Shown here piece by piece: positions 7,156-15,031 of a stretch of 27,511 nt of DNA. Position 1 is the stretch's first letter. Every line of letters begins with the position of its first letter. Under the pieces are notes generated by a model. The model searched no databases. It was not told the DNA's origin and saw only the letters and a program-made list of their open reading frames with translations. The position numbers and the translations under genes are program-made. Source of the DNA: Bacteroidales bacterium (lineage in GTDB: Bacteria > Bacteroidota > Bacteroidia > Bacteroidales > Bacteroidaceae); contig SFIS01000042.1 of NCBI GenBank assembly GCA_004555245.1, forward strand, positions 1-27,511, read 5' to 3'.

Positions 7156-8265
7156 ATGGCAGAAAACACCATACTGAGCAAACTCGACGGGCTGGAAGCA
7201 CGCTATCAGGAGGTCAGCACTCTCATCACTGACCCTGCGGTAATAGCCGACCAGCAAAGATTTATCAAACTCACGAAGGAATACAAAGACCTCGAGGACA
7301 TCGACAAACTGAGAAAGAGATACATCGACTGTCTCGACGCAATTGCCGAGGCAAAGGATATTCTCATGAACGAGAGCGACCCGGACATGAAGGAGATGGC
7401 ACGCGAACAGCTCGCGGAGAACGAGGAAAAGCAGCCGTCTATCGAAGAGGAGATAAAAATCGCTCTCATTCCGAAAGACCCCGAGGACGCGAAAAACGTG
7501 CAGATGGAGATTCGAGCCGGGACTGGCGGTGACGAAGCCTGCCTCTTTGCCGGCGACCTGTTCAAGATGTACAAGGCTTTCTGCGACCAGAAAGGATGGT
7601 CGCTCTCTGTGACCGACATTTCAGAAGGTGCCGTGGGAGGATATAAGGAGATTGACTTCGCTGTCAGCGGTACGGATGTGTATGGCGTGCTAAAATACGA
7701 ATCCGGAGTACACCGCGTGCAACGGGTGCCTGTCACGGAATCAAACGGAAGGATGCAGACTTCTGCCGCCACCGTGGCGGTGCTGCCGGAAGCCGAGGCT
7801 TTCGACGTGAAGATTAACGAGGGCGAGATAAAGTGGGACACTTTCCGCTCGTCCGGAGCAGGAGGACAGAATGTCAACAAAGTGGAATCCGGCGTGAGAG
7901 CAAGGTATATGTGGAAAAACCCTAACACCGGAGAGGTGGAGGAAATTCTCATAGAATGTACCGAGACACGCGACCAGCCGAAGAACAAGGAGCGTGCACT
8001 GTCAAGACTGCGTACCTATATCTATGACAAAGAGCACCAGAAATATCTTGACGACATCGCAAGCAGAAGAAAAAGCCTTGTCTCTACCGGAGACAGGTCA
8101 GCCAAGATACGCACATACAATTTCCCGCAGGGACGAGTGACCGACCACCGTATCGGATTCACGACACATGACCTGCAAGGTTTCCTCGGCGGAAACATAC
8201 AGGAAATGATTGACGCCCTGACAGTGGCGGAGAATGCGGAACGCATGAAAGAAGCAGAATTGTAG
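7156..8265 (+). CDS. prfA: Peptide chain release factor 1
   Basis: RF1 (369 residues) recognises UAA and UAG stop codons and triggers peptidyl-tRNA hydrolysis on the ribosome. An N-terminal helical domain (about 1-105) precedes the codon-reading domain. The PxT tripeptide typical of RF1 is present as PVT at 192-194 (RVPVTESNGR), where E. coli has PAT and RF2 would have SPF. The catalytic GGQ is at 236-238 in SSGAGGQNVNKVESGV. The C-terminal part shows DQPKNKERALSRLR and the TDHRIGFT segment. The ATG at 7156 lies 31 bp after purM. The gene's own stop codon is TAG, which is read only by RF1. Confidence 0.96.
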   Translation: MAENTILSKLDGLEARYQEVSTLITDPAVIADQQRFIKLTKEYKDLEDIDKLRKRYIDCLDAIAEAKDILMNESDPDMKEMAREQLAENEEKQPSIEEEIKIALIPKDPEDAKNVQMEIRAGTGGDEACLFAGDLFKMYKAFCDQKGWSLSVTDISEGAVGGYKEIDFAVSGTDVYGVLKYESGVHRVQRVPVTESNGRMQTSAATVAVLPEAEAFDVKINEGEIKWDTFRSSGAGGQNVNKVESGVRARYMWKNPNTGEVEEILIECTETRDQPKNKERALSRLRTYIYDKEHQKYLDDIASRRKSLVSTGDRSAKIRTYNFPQGRVTDHRIGFTTHDLQGFLGGNIQEMIDALTVAENAERMKEAEL

Positions 8266-8293
8266 AACACCCTAACAACAAAACGACAGCACT

Positions 8294-9112
8294 ATGAACA
8301 GACAAGAACTTATTGCACAGATCAGACAGAAGAAGAGTTTCCTCTGTGTAGGTCTTGATGTCGATATGGAAAAAATTCCGGAGCACTTGAAGAACAATGC
8401 CGACCCCATTTTCACGTTCAACAAGGCAATCATCGACGCGACAGCACCTTTCACTGTGGCTTACAAGCCAAACCTCGCCTTCTACGAGGCTTACGGCGTG
8501 AAAGGCATCATGGCTTTTGAAAAGACAGTGGCTTATCTGAAACAGAATTATCCCGAATGCTTCATCATTGCCGACGCAAAACGCGGCGACATAGGAAACA
8601 CCTCAAAGATGTATGCAAAGACATTCTTCGGGGAATACGATGTCGATGCACTCACCGTAGCACCTTACATGGGAGTGGATTCTGTCCTGCCATTCATCGA
8701 AAACTATCCCGGCAAATGGGTCATACTGCTCGCACTGACAAGCAACAAAGGCTCGTTTGACTTCCAACTCACTGAAGACAAGGACGGCGAACGCCTGTTT
8801 GAGAAAGTGATAAGGAAATCACAGGAATGGGGCAACGACGAGAATATGATGTATGTCGTAGGCGCGACAAGAGGGGAGATGTTCAAAGACATTAGAAAAG
8901 CCGCGCCAAATGCGTTCCTGCTCGTCCCGGGAGTGGGGGCCCAGGGAGGGTCGCTCGAAGACGTATGCAAATACGGAATGACTGACGACTGCGGACTGCT
9001 TGTCAATAGCAGCAGAGGCATCATCTTCGCCTCAAAAGGCACCGACTATGCAGAGGCTGCTGCACAAAAAGCACAAGAACTGCAACAACAGATGGCTGAA
9101 ATCCTGAAATAA
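8294..9112 (+). CDS. pyrF: Orotidine 5'-phosphate decarboxylase
   Basis: Converts OMP to UMP, the last step of pyrimidine de novo synthesis. 272 residues, belonging to the longer subfamily with a DAKRGDIGNTSKMYA active site (residues 94-108). Lys96 is the catalytic lysine, flanked by Asp94 and Asp99. Also visible are CVGLDVDMEKIP at the N-terminus (substrate Asp), AYKPNLAFYEAYG, LVPGVGAQGG and VNSSRGIIFA, the phosphate-binding loops of the TIM barrel. The start is 28 bp after the prfA stop, making it the last gene of the phoH-purC-aroE-purM-prfA-pyrF run. A hairpin spans its stop codon and a MITE-like element begins 52 bp later. Confidence 0.95.
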   Translation: MNRQELIAQIRQKKSFLCVGLDVDMEKIPEHLKNNADPIFTFNKAIIDATAPFTVAYKPNLAFYEAYGVKGIMAFEKTVAYLKQNYPECFIIADAKRGDIGNTSKMYAKTFFGEYDVDALTVAPYMGVDSVLPFIENYPGKWVILLALTSNKGSFDFQLTEDKDGERLFEKVIRKSQEWGNDENMMYVVGATRGEMFKDIRKAAPNAFLLVPGVGAQGGSLEDVCKYGMTDDCGLLVNSSRGIIFASKGTDYAEAAAQKAQELQQQMAEILK

Positions 9113-9122
9113 GGATTCAGCC
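9094..9122 (+). terminator. Hairpin over pyrF stop, possible terminator
   Basis: GGCTGAAATCC (9094-9104) pairs with GGATTCAGCC (9113-9122), 10 bp with one bulged A. The TAA stop of pyrF lies in the loop. The following sequence contains CTTTTCTG but no long T-run, so terminator function is uncertain. Confidence 0.35.
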
Positions 9123-9164
9123 ATAATGCTTTTCTGTGAATGAAATGTGCGGGAAATCATATAA

Positions 9165-9407
9165 GGGTGGTTCTATAAATCACCACCGTTAACAATGCTA
9201 ATTATTGTGGTTTAAACGTTTTGTCAGCTTTCGGATTCTTGTCAATGGTCTTATAACCCCCTTCGGTTCCCCCGTTTCCCGGGGGACAGAAACGGTTCAA
9301 ATTGTAATTTGTATCAGTCACGTAGCCCGCTACGCTCATTCTACAACTATCAATTTGTCCTCGAAAATAATCTCGAAACGTAACAAAGCTAATTTATAGA
9401 ACCACCC
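9165..9407. mobile_element. MITE-like element, 243 bp, 16-bp perfect TIRs
   Basis: GGGTGGTTCTATAAAT at 9165-9180 is repeated as its exact reverse complement at 9392-9407. ATAA directly flanks both ends (9161-9164 and 9408-9411), a likely 4-bp target-site duplication. The 243-bp interior has no transposase. It holds internal palindromes instead: CCGTTTC/GAAACGG near 9271-9296, CAAATT/AATTTG near 9299-9312, and CGTAGC/GCTACG near 9322-9335. This is the definition of a miniature inverted-repeat transposable element mobilised by a full-length IS elsewhere. The short open frame inside it is not credible as a gene. Together with the pyrF hairpin, this element accounts for the gene-free stretch 9113-9441. 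Confidence 0.85.
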
Positions 9408-9426
9408 ATAAATACACGCGGAAACA

Positions 9427-9434
9427 TATCTTTG
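9427..9434 (+). promoter_or_regulatory. -7-like box before HD-domain gene
   Basis: TATCTTTG fits TAnnTTTG, but no TTG lies 19-21 bp upstream; that position (about 9405-9407) is the terminal CCC of the MITE. The ATG at 9442 is only 7 bases after the box, so a transcript from here would be almost leaderless. Weak call. Confidence 0.3.
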
Positions 9435-9441
9435 TATAACA

Positions 9442-10656
9442 ATGGCAAAGACTATCAACGACCCTGTGCATGGCTTCATAACCATCCCACACGGTCTGCT
9501 GCTCGACACCGTATCTCACCCGCTGATGCAGAGACTGACACGCATCAAGCAGCTCGGACTTTCAAGCTTCGTCTATCCCGGTGCCCAACACACAAGATTC
9601 CAACATTCGATAGGAGCCTACCATCTGACGAGCGAAGCGATACAGTCACTTGCAAGAAAGGGCATTTTCATTTTCGACTCGGAAGCAGAGGCTGTCGAGG
9701 CTGCAATACTGATGCATGACATCGGACACGGACCTTTCTCACACGTCCTGGAAAACACGCTAATCCACGGCATCGACCATGAAGAAATATCACTGAAAAT
9801 GATGGAAGTCATAAACAATGACTTCAACGGACGACTGAATCTCGCCATCTGTATCTTCAAAAACCAATACAACAAGCATTTCCTGCACCAACTCATCTCA
9901 TCGCAACTCGACATGGACCGTCTCGACTACATGCAGCGCGATTCGTTTTTCACCGGCGTGCAGGAAGGGGCGATAGGTGCACAACGGATATTGAAGATGC
10001 TCAACGTTGTCGATGACAACCTCGTAATAGAAGCGAAAGGTGTATATTCCATAGAGAATTACCTGATTTCAAGACGCACGATGTATTGGCAGGTGTATCT
10101 GCACAAAACCGTCGTCGCTGCAGAGAAAGTGCTGATAAACCTGCTGCGCAGAGCAAAACACCTGGCTAACAAAGGCGAAGAACTGTTCGCATCGCCGGCA
10201 CTCGCCTATTTCCTCTATAACGACGTGACGGACAGAATCTTCAGAGAAGACGACACGGCACTGAGATACTATTCTGCACTCGACGACAACGACATCTGGA
10301 CATCTGTAAAAGTCTGGCTCAACGGAAAAGACAAAATCCTTTCTACACTCGCAAATAACCTGATAAACAGGAAACTGTACAAGGTGGAGGTTGCTGACAC
10401 GCCTTTCGACGAGGACAGAATAGAGAAATTGCGCAAGACGCTTTCCGAGAAACTTGACATACCGATAGAAGACACAGACTATTTCTTCAGCACGGACAGC
10501 ATCAACAAACATACCTATGACATGGAAGGAGACAATATCAACATACTAACGAAAGACGACAAGATATGCGAAATCTGCGGAACTTCGGATATGCTGAACG
10601 CCGCCCTGCACAGCAAACAGCCTCCTAAATATCTGCTCGCATATCAAAGATGCTGA
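9442..10656 (+). CDS. HD-domain phosphohydrolase, SAMHD1/YwfO-like
   Basis: 404 residues. It starts MAKTINDPVHGFITIP, the usual opening of this family. The metal-binding HD site is complete: His50 and His55 in HTRFQHSIG, His92-Asp93 in MHDIGHGPFSH, and the late Asp in SSQLDMDRLDYMQRD (about 157). Relatives include dNTP triphosphohydrolases such as SAMHD1 and B. subtilis YwfO, so a nucleotide-hydrolysing role is probable; the substrate cannot be told from sequence. The region after about 190 is helical and ends with a CEICG pair near the C-terminus. The gene stands alone, between the MITE-like element and the lpxD promoter. The insertion just upstream may have changed its expression. Confidence 0.85.
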   Translation: MAKTINDPVHGFITIPHGLLLDTVSHPLMQRLTRIKQLGLSSFVYPGAQHTRFQHSIGAYHLTSEAIQSLARKGIFIFDSEAEAVEAAILMHDIGHGPFSHVLENTLIHGIDHEEISLKMMEVINNDFNGRLNLAICIFKNQYNKHFLHQLISSQLDMDRLDYMQRDSFFTGVQEGAIGAQRILKMLNVVDDNLVIEAKGVYSIENYLISRRTMYWQVYLHKTVVAAEKVLINLLRRAKHLANKGEELFASPALAYFLYNDVTDRIFREDDTALRYYSALDDNDIWTSVKVWLNGKDKILSTLANNLINRKLYKVEVADTPFDEDRIEKLRKTLSEKLDIPIEDTDYFFSTDSINKHTYDMEGDNINILTKDDKICEICGTSDMLNAALHSKQPPKYLLAYQRC

Positions 10657-10764
10657 TACAGGCAGAGACACCATATCATGACACTGAAGTTTGTGCAATA
10701 TGTCAAAAAAAGATACAAAGATTGCATTTTTCGTGAAAATGAACATAAATAATCTTATGTACTA

Positions 10765-10795
10765 TTGCACAGTAAAAAAAGTTTTTGTATTTTTG
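10765..10795 (+). promoter_or_regulatory. Bacteroidetes promoter for lpxD operon
   Basis: TTG at 10765-10767, a 20-bp spacer and TATTTTTG at 10788-10795. It lies 20 bp before the lpxD ATG at 10816. An open frame beginning at TTG 10765 would start on the -33 element, so that start should be rejected. Confidence 0.75.
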
Positions 10796-10815
10796 CAGAA
10801 ATTATACAACTACAT

Positions 10816-11850
10816 ATGGAATTTTCAGCTAAACAAATTGCAGAGTTAATACAGGGCAGCGTGGAAGGAAACGAAAACGCTACAGTAAACTCGTTTGCAA
10901 AAATAGAAGAAGGCAAAGAAGGTGCAATATCTTTTCTTGCCAATTCAAAATACACACACTACATCTATGAGACAAAGTCAAGCGTTGTGCTCGTAGATGA
11001 GGGCCTTAAACTTGAGAAAGAGGTGGCGTGTACTCTGATCAGAGTAAAGAACGCCTACGAGGCGGTTGCGAAACTGCTGCAACTCTACGAATCGATGAAG
11101 CCTAAACTCAAGGGCATCAGCTCTCTCGCTTTCATCGACGAGACAGCCACCGTAGGAAAAGACTGCTACATCGGTCCGTTCGTAGCCATCGGGCCAGGTG
11201 CAAAAATCGGAGACGGATGCGTGCTGCACCCTCATGTCACCATTGGCGCACGAGCTTCTGTCAGCGACAACACGGAGATATACAGCAATGCTGTGATTTA
11301 CCACGATTGTAAAGTAGGGAAAAACTGCATCCTGCATGCCGGATGTGTCATAGGAGCGGACGGCTTCGGCTTCGCACCAACGGCTGACGGATACGACAAA
11401 ATACCGCAGATAGGCATCGTGACTATTGAAGACAATGTCGAAATCGGGGCAAACACATGTATCGACCGCTCTACAATGGGTTCGACATACGTAAGGAAAG
11501 GCGTGAAACTCGACAACCTCGTACAGATTGCACACAACACCGACATAGGGGCCAACACCGTGATGTCGAGCCAAGTAGGCGTGGCTGGATCTACGAAAGT
11601 AGGCGAATGGTGTATGTTCGGAGGACAGGTAGGCATCTCGGGGCATATAACCATCGGAAACAAAGTGATGCTCGGTGCACAGTCCGGCGTGCCCGGGTCT
11701 ATAAAAGACAACCAGCAGCTCATTGGCTCGCCTCCTATGGAAATGAAGCCTTTCTTCAGATCGCAGGCCATCTTCAGACGCCTGCCTGAAATGTACAAGG
11801 AGCTTGCTGCTCTAAGAAAAGAAATCGAAGAAATAAAATCGAAGAAATAA
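10816..11850 (+). CDS. lpxD: UDP-3-O-acylglucosamine N-acyltransferase (LpxD)
   Basis: Third step of lipid A synthesis: transfers a hydroxyacyl chain from ACP to the 2-amino group of UDP-3-O-acyl-glucosamine. 344 residues. The N-terminal uridine-binding domain (about 1-100, MEFSAKQIAELIQGSVEGNE) is followed by a left-handed beta-helix of hexapeptide repeats (IGPFVAIGPGAKIGDGCVLHPHVTIGA in register), then a helical tail. The likely catalytic His is His240 in VQIAHNTDIGANT, equivalent to His239 of E. coli. ATG 10816 was chosen because the promoter occupies the upstream part of the open frame. The stop codon overlaps the lpxC-fabZ start by one base (TAATG), so the two are translationally coupled. 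Confidence 0.95.
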   Translation: MEFSAKQIAELIQGSVEGNENATVNSFAKIEEGKEGAISFLANSKYTHYIYETKSSVVLVDEGLKLEKEVACTLIRVKNAYEAVAKLLQLYESMKPKLKGISSLAFIDETATVGKDCYIGPFVAIGPGAKIGDGCVLHPHVTIGARASVSDNTEIYSNAVIYHDCKVGKNCILHAGCVIGADGFGFAPTADGYDKIPQIGIVTIEDNVEIGANTCIDRSTMGSTYVRKGVKLDNLVQIAHNTDIGANTVMSSQVGVAGSTKVGEWCMFGGQVGISGHITIGNKVMLGAQSGVPGSIKDNQQLIGSPPMEMKPFFRSQAIFRRLPEMYKELAALRKEIEEIKSKK

Positions 11851-13235
11851 TGTCAAAACAGAAAACACTGAAAGGCAGTTTCTCGCTCTGCGGAAAAGGT
11901 CTGCATACAGGATTGAGCCTCACCGTGACCTTCAATCCTGCCGACGAAAACACCGGATACAGGATACAACGCATAGATATAGAAGGACAACCAATAATCA
12001 ATGCCGTTGCGGAGAGGGTTGTTGACACGCAACGCGGTACGGTATTGGCTAAAGGGGATGTGCGGGTATCTACGGTAGAACACGGACTGTCAGCTCTTTA
12101 TGCCCTGGGCATAGACAACTGTCTCATACAGGTCAACGGACCGGAGTTCCCCATTCTCGACGGTTCGGCAGCACCATACGTCGAGAAGATAAACAGCGTC
12201 GGGACAGTTGAGCAGAACGCCCCGAAAGACTATTACATCATCCGTAAGAAGATAGAGGTGAAGGACGATTCCACCGGGTCGTGCATAACAATCCTTCCGG
12301 ACGATGACTTCTCCGTTTCTGCCATGTGCTCTTTCGATTCAAAATTCATCAGCTCGCAGTTTGCCACACTTGACAACATGGCGAAATATACGAAAGAGAT
12401 TTCTGCCGCACGAACCTTCGTCTTCGTCCGGGACATCTTCCCGCTGCTACAGGCCAACCTCATCAAAGGCGGCGACCTCGACAATGCCATCGTCATATAC
12501 GAGAGAGAGCTTGAGCAGGAGAAGGTGGATATGCTGTGCGACACACTCGGCGTGTCGCGCATAGACGCCAAGAAACTTGGATACATCCAGCACCGCCCGC
12601 TCGTCTGGGACAACGAGTGTACACGCCACAAGCTACTTGACATCATAGGTGACATGGCTCTCATCGGCAAGCCCATCAAGGGACGCATCATAGCGACACG
12701 ACCCGGACACACCATCAACAACAAGTTTGCACGTCTCATGCGCAAAGAGATAAAGAAGCATGAGGTGCAGGCGCCTATCTATGACCCTAACCAAGAAGCC
12801 ATCATGGATGTCAACCGCATCAGAGAACTGCTTCCACACAGATACCCTATGCAGCTGGTTGACAAAGTGATAGAACTCGGACCCACATCCATCGTTGGCA
12901 TAAAGAACATCACGTCTAACGAACCCTTCTTCCAGGGACATTTCCCGCAAGAGCCTGTCATGCCGGGTGTGCTGCAGATTGAGGCGATGGCACAATGCGG
13001 AGGACTGCTCATTCTCAACACTCTTGAAGAGCCCGAGAAGTGGTCAACATACTTCCTCGCCATCAACGACGTGAAGTTCAAGCAGAAAGTTGTGCCGGGC
13101 GACACACTCTTGTTCAGAGTAGAGTTGCTCGCTCCTGTCAGACATGGCATCTCGTCGATGAAGGGATACATGTTCGTAGGAGACAATGTGGTCAGCGAAG
13201 CTACGTTCACAGCACAGATTGTAAAAAACAAATAG
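11850..13235 (+). CDS. lpxC-fabZ: Bifunctional LpxC-FabZ fusion
   Basis: 461 residues joining two lipid enzymes. Residues 1 to about 305 are UDP-3-O-acyl-GlcNAc deacetylase (LpxC), the committed zinc-dependent step of lipid A synthesis. Zinc and catalytic residues are visible: Glu77-His78 in VEHGLSAL, His260 and Asp264 in HKLLDIIGD, and His287 in GHTIN. Residues about 315-461 are beta-hydroxyacyl-ACP dehydratase (FabZ), with the hot-dog signature FQGHFPQEPVMPG (His364) and QIEAMAQCGG (Glu378). A short linker (QAPIYDPNQEAIMD) separates them. The fusion is a known Bacteroidetes arrangement and puts hydroxyacyl-ACP removal by FabZ and lipid A commitment by LpxC under one translation rate. It sits between lpxD and lpxA. 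Confidence 0.96.
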   Translation: MSKQKTLKGSFSLCGKGLHTGLSLTVTFNPADENTGYRIQRIDIEGQPIINAVAERVVDTQRGTVLAKGDVRVSTVEHGLSALYALGIDNCLIQVNGPEFPILDGSAAPYVEKINSVGTVEQNAPKDYYIIRKKIEVKDDSTGSCITILPDDDFSVSAMCSFDSKFISSQFATLDNMAKYTKEISAARTFVFVRDIFPLLQANLIKGGDLDNAIVIYERELEQEKVDMLCDTLGVSRIDAKKLGYIQHRPLVWDNECTRHKLLDIIGDMALIGKPIKGRIIATRPGHTINNKFARLMRKEIKKHEVQAPIYDPNQEAIMDVNRIRELLPHRYPMQLVDKVIELGPTSIVGIKNITSNEPFFQGHFPQEPVMPGVLQIEAMAQCGGLLILNTLEEPEKWSTYFLAINDVKFKQKVVPGDTLLFRVELLAPVRHGISSMKGYMFVGDNVVSEATFTAQIVKNK

Positions 13236-13304
13236 GAACTCACCCCAACATCCTGAATGCCATTTCTGACAACAATGGACAGGAGACACCAACACACACA
13301 TAAT

Positions 13305-14078
13305 ATGGCAAACACTATCAGTCCGATGGCATTCGTACACCCGGATGCCAAATTGGGAGACAACAACATCATCGGTCCTTTCTGCTATATCGACGCCGAC
13401 GTTGTCATAGGCGACAACAACGTGATGCAGAACGCCGTCACACTTAACCAGGGAACACGCATGGGCTCGGGAAACGAGATATTCCCCGGCACAAGCATCT
13501 CTACAAAGCCACAAGACCTTAAATACCGTGGCGAGACAACAACCTGCATAATCGGAGACAACAACTCGATACGCGAGAATGTGACCATCTCGCGAGGCAC
13601 TGCAAGCAAAGGCACCACAACCGTGGGTTCAAACAACCTGCTGATGGAGAACATGCATGTGGCTCACGATTGTGTCATAGGTAACAGCTGTATCATAGGC
13701 AACTCGACGAAATTCGCCGGAGAAGTGGTTGTAGACGATTTTGCTATAATATCGGCTGAGGTGCTCATCCACCAGTTCTGCCACATCGGAGGATATGTCA
13801 TGGTGCAGGGAGGAAGCCGCACAAGTCAGGATATACCTCCGTACGTGATATGCGGAAAGGAACCGATACGCTTCGCAGGTCTGAACATCGTAGGACTGAG
13901 AAGACGAGGATTCTCCAACGACACAATTACAAACATCAGGGAAGCCTACCGTATTCTCTACTCAAAAGGTATTCTGAAAGAAGGCATAGAGCTGATAAGG
14001 GAAAACCTTGAGGTGACACCGGAGATACAGTATATCATCAACTTTGTCGAGACCTCACAGCGTGGCATCATCAGATAA
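13305..14078 (+). CDS. lpxA: UDP-GlcNAc O-acyltransferase (LpxA)
   Basis: First acylation of lipid A synthesis, on the 3-hydroxyl of UDP-GlcNAc. 257 residues from ATG 13305. The protein is a hexapeptide-repeat beta-helix (HPDAKLGDNNIIGPFCYID; VVIGDNNVMQNAV) with catalytic His121 in MHVAHDCVIG, equivalent to His125 of E. coli. It also has GGYVMVQGGSRTSQDIPPY and a helical C-terminal domain (GLRRRGFSNDTITNIREAYR). The open frame reaches back to ATG 13257, but that extension (MPFLTTMDRRHQHTHN) is low-complexity and the family N-terminus begins ISPMAFVHPDA, so 13305 is preferred. It is the third enzyme of the lpxD / lpxC-fabZ / lpxA cluster and overlaps miaA. Confidence 0.95.
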   Translation: MANTISPMAFVHPDAKLGDNNIIGPFCYIDADVVIGDNNVMQNAVTLNQGTRMGSGNEIFPGTSISTKPQDLKYRGETTTCIIGDNNSIRENVTISRGTASKGTTTVGSNNLLMENMHVAHDCVIGNSCIIGNSTKFAGEVVVDDFAIISAEVLIHQFCHIGGYVMVQGGSRTSQDIPPYVICGKEPIRFAGLNIVGLRRRGFSNDTITNIREAYRILYSKGILKEGIELIRENLEVTPEIQYIINFVETSQRGIIR

Positions 14079-14991
14079 CAGCAGAAAGAAAAACCTGGTT
14101 GTCGTACTGGGAACTACCGGCGTGGGAAAGACAGAAGCCTGCATCTCCATTGCACGGCATCTGCATTGCGAAATAATCAATTGCGACTCACGCCAGCTGT
14201 ACGAATCAATACCAATAGGAACCGCCGCACCTACAGCAGAACAGATGCTGAAGGTGCGGCATCATTTTGTCGGCATACTGCCACTGGACCGATACTTCTC
14301 TGCCTCGATGTATGAAGAGGCTGTATGCAAACTCGTTGAGGAAAGCCGCCACGACACGTTTCTGCTGACAGGAGGATCGATGATGTACCTCGACGCTGTA
14401 TGCAACGGCATCGACGAACTGCCGACCGTAAGGGATGAAATACGCGAAGAAATGAAACGGCGACTGGCAGACGAAGGGCTTGACGCCCTTGACCGGGAAC
14501 TGTCGCAGCTCGACCCCCAACACTGGCAGAACATAGACCACAACAACCCGCGACGCATACTTCACGCACTGGAGATATGCCACCAGACAGGAAAGCCCTA
14601 CTCCTCCTTCCTGTCACACTCGAAAAAAGAACGTCCCTTCAATATTCTGAAAATCGGACTTACACGTCCGAGAGAAGAAATGTACGAACGCATAAACCTT
14701 CGCGTACTGAAGATGATGGACGACGGACTGGAAGAAGAGGCGAGGAAAGTGTATCCCCTCAGACACCACAATTCGCTGAACACAGTGGGTTACAAGGAAC
14801 TGTTCGACTTCTTCGACGGCACGACAGACCTTGAAGAAGCCGTGAGGCGCATTCAGTCAAACACACGTAGATACATGCGTAAGCAGGAAACATGGTTCAA
14901 GCGGGACAAGACAATCAAATGGTTCGCTCCAACAGAAATTAAAGAAATCATAAAATATATAGACATTTCACTTGAATTAGAAAAAGAATAA
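14062..14991 (+). CDS. miaA: tRNA dimethylallyltransferase (MiaA)
   Basis: Adds a dimethylallyl group to A37 of tRNAs reading UNN codons. About 309 residues. P-loop GTTGVGKT (about 17-24), then CDSRQLYESIPIGTAAPT (DSxQ substrate loop), LTGGSMMYLDAVCNGID, NNPRRILHALEI, LNTVGYKELFDFF and RRYMRKQETWFKRD, all standard MiaA elements. The start is ambiguous: TTG 14044 and GTG 14062 both lie inside the end of lpxA. GTG 14062 (MASSDNSRKKNLVVVLG) is preferred for shorter overlap (17 bp). Co-transcription with the lpx genes is implied by the overlap. The -33 element of the next promoter lies inside its last codons. Confidence 0.92.
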   Translation: MASSDNSRKKNLVVVLGTTGVGKTEACISIARHLHCEIINCDSRQLYESIPIGTAAPTAEQMLKVRHHFVGILPLDRYFSASMYEEAVCKLVEESRHDTFLLTGGSMMYLDAVCNGIDELPTVRDEIREEMKRRLADEGLDALDRELSQLDPQHWQNIDHNNPRRILHALEICHQTGKPYSSFLSHSKKERPFNILKIGLTRPREEMYERINLRVLKMMDDGLEEEARKVYPLRHHNSLNTVGYKELFDFFDGTTDLEEAVRRIQSNTRRYMRKQETWFKRDKTIKWFAPTEIKEIIKYIDISLELEKE

Positions 14992-15000
14992 CTAACTTTG
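14972..15000 (+). promoter_or_regulatory. Bacteroidetes promoter for PBP gene
   Basis: TTG 14972-14974, an 18-bp spacer and TAACTTTG 14993-15000. It overlaps the 3' end of miaA and lies 31 bp before the ATG at 15032, giving the following genes their own promoter. Confidence 0.65.
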
Positions 15001-15031
15001 CATCTTACGGAAACAAATTAACGCAGAAAAG

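Noticed and set aside
7206..7988. 260-residue antisense open frame in prfA
   Set aside because: Serine-rich low-complexity shadow of RF1; no domain.
9205..9399. 64-residue frame inside the MITE
   Set aside because: It is bounded by the inverted repeats, contains the internal palindromes and has no domain.
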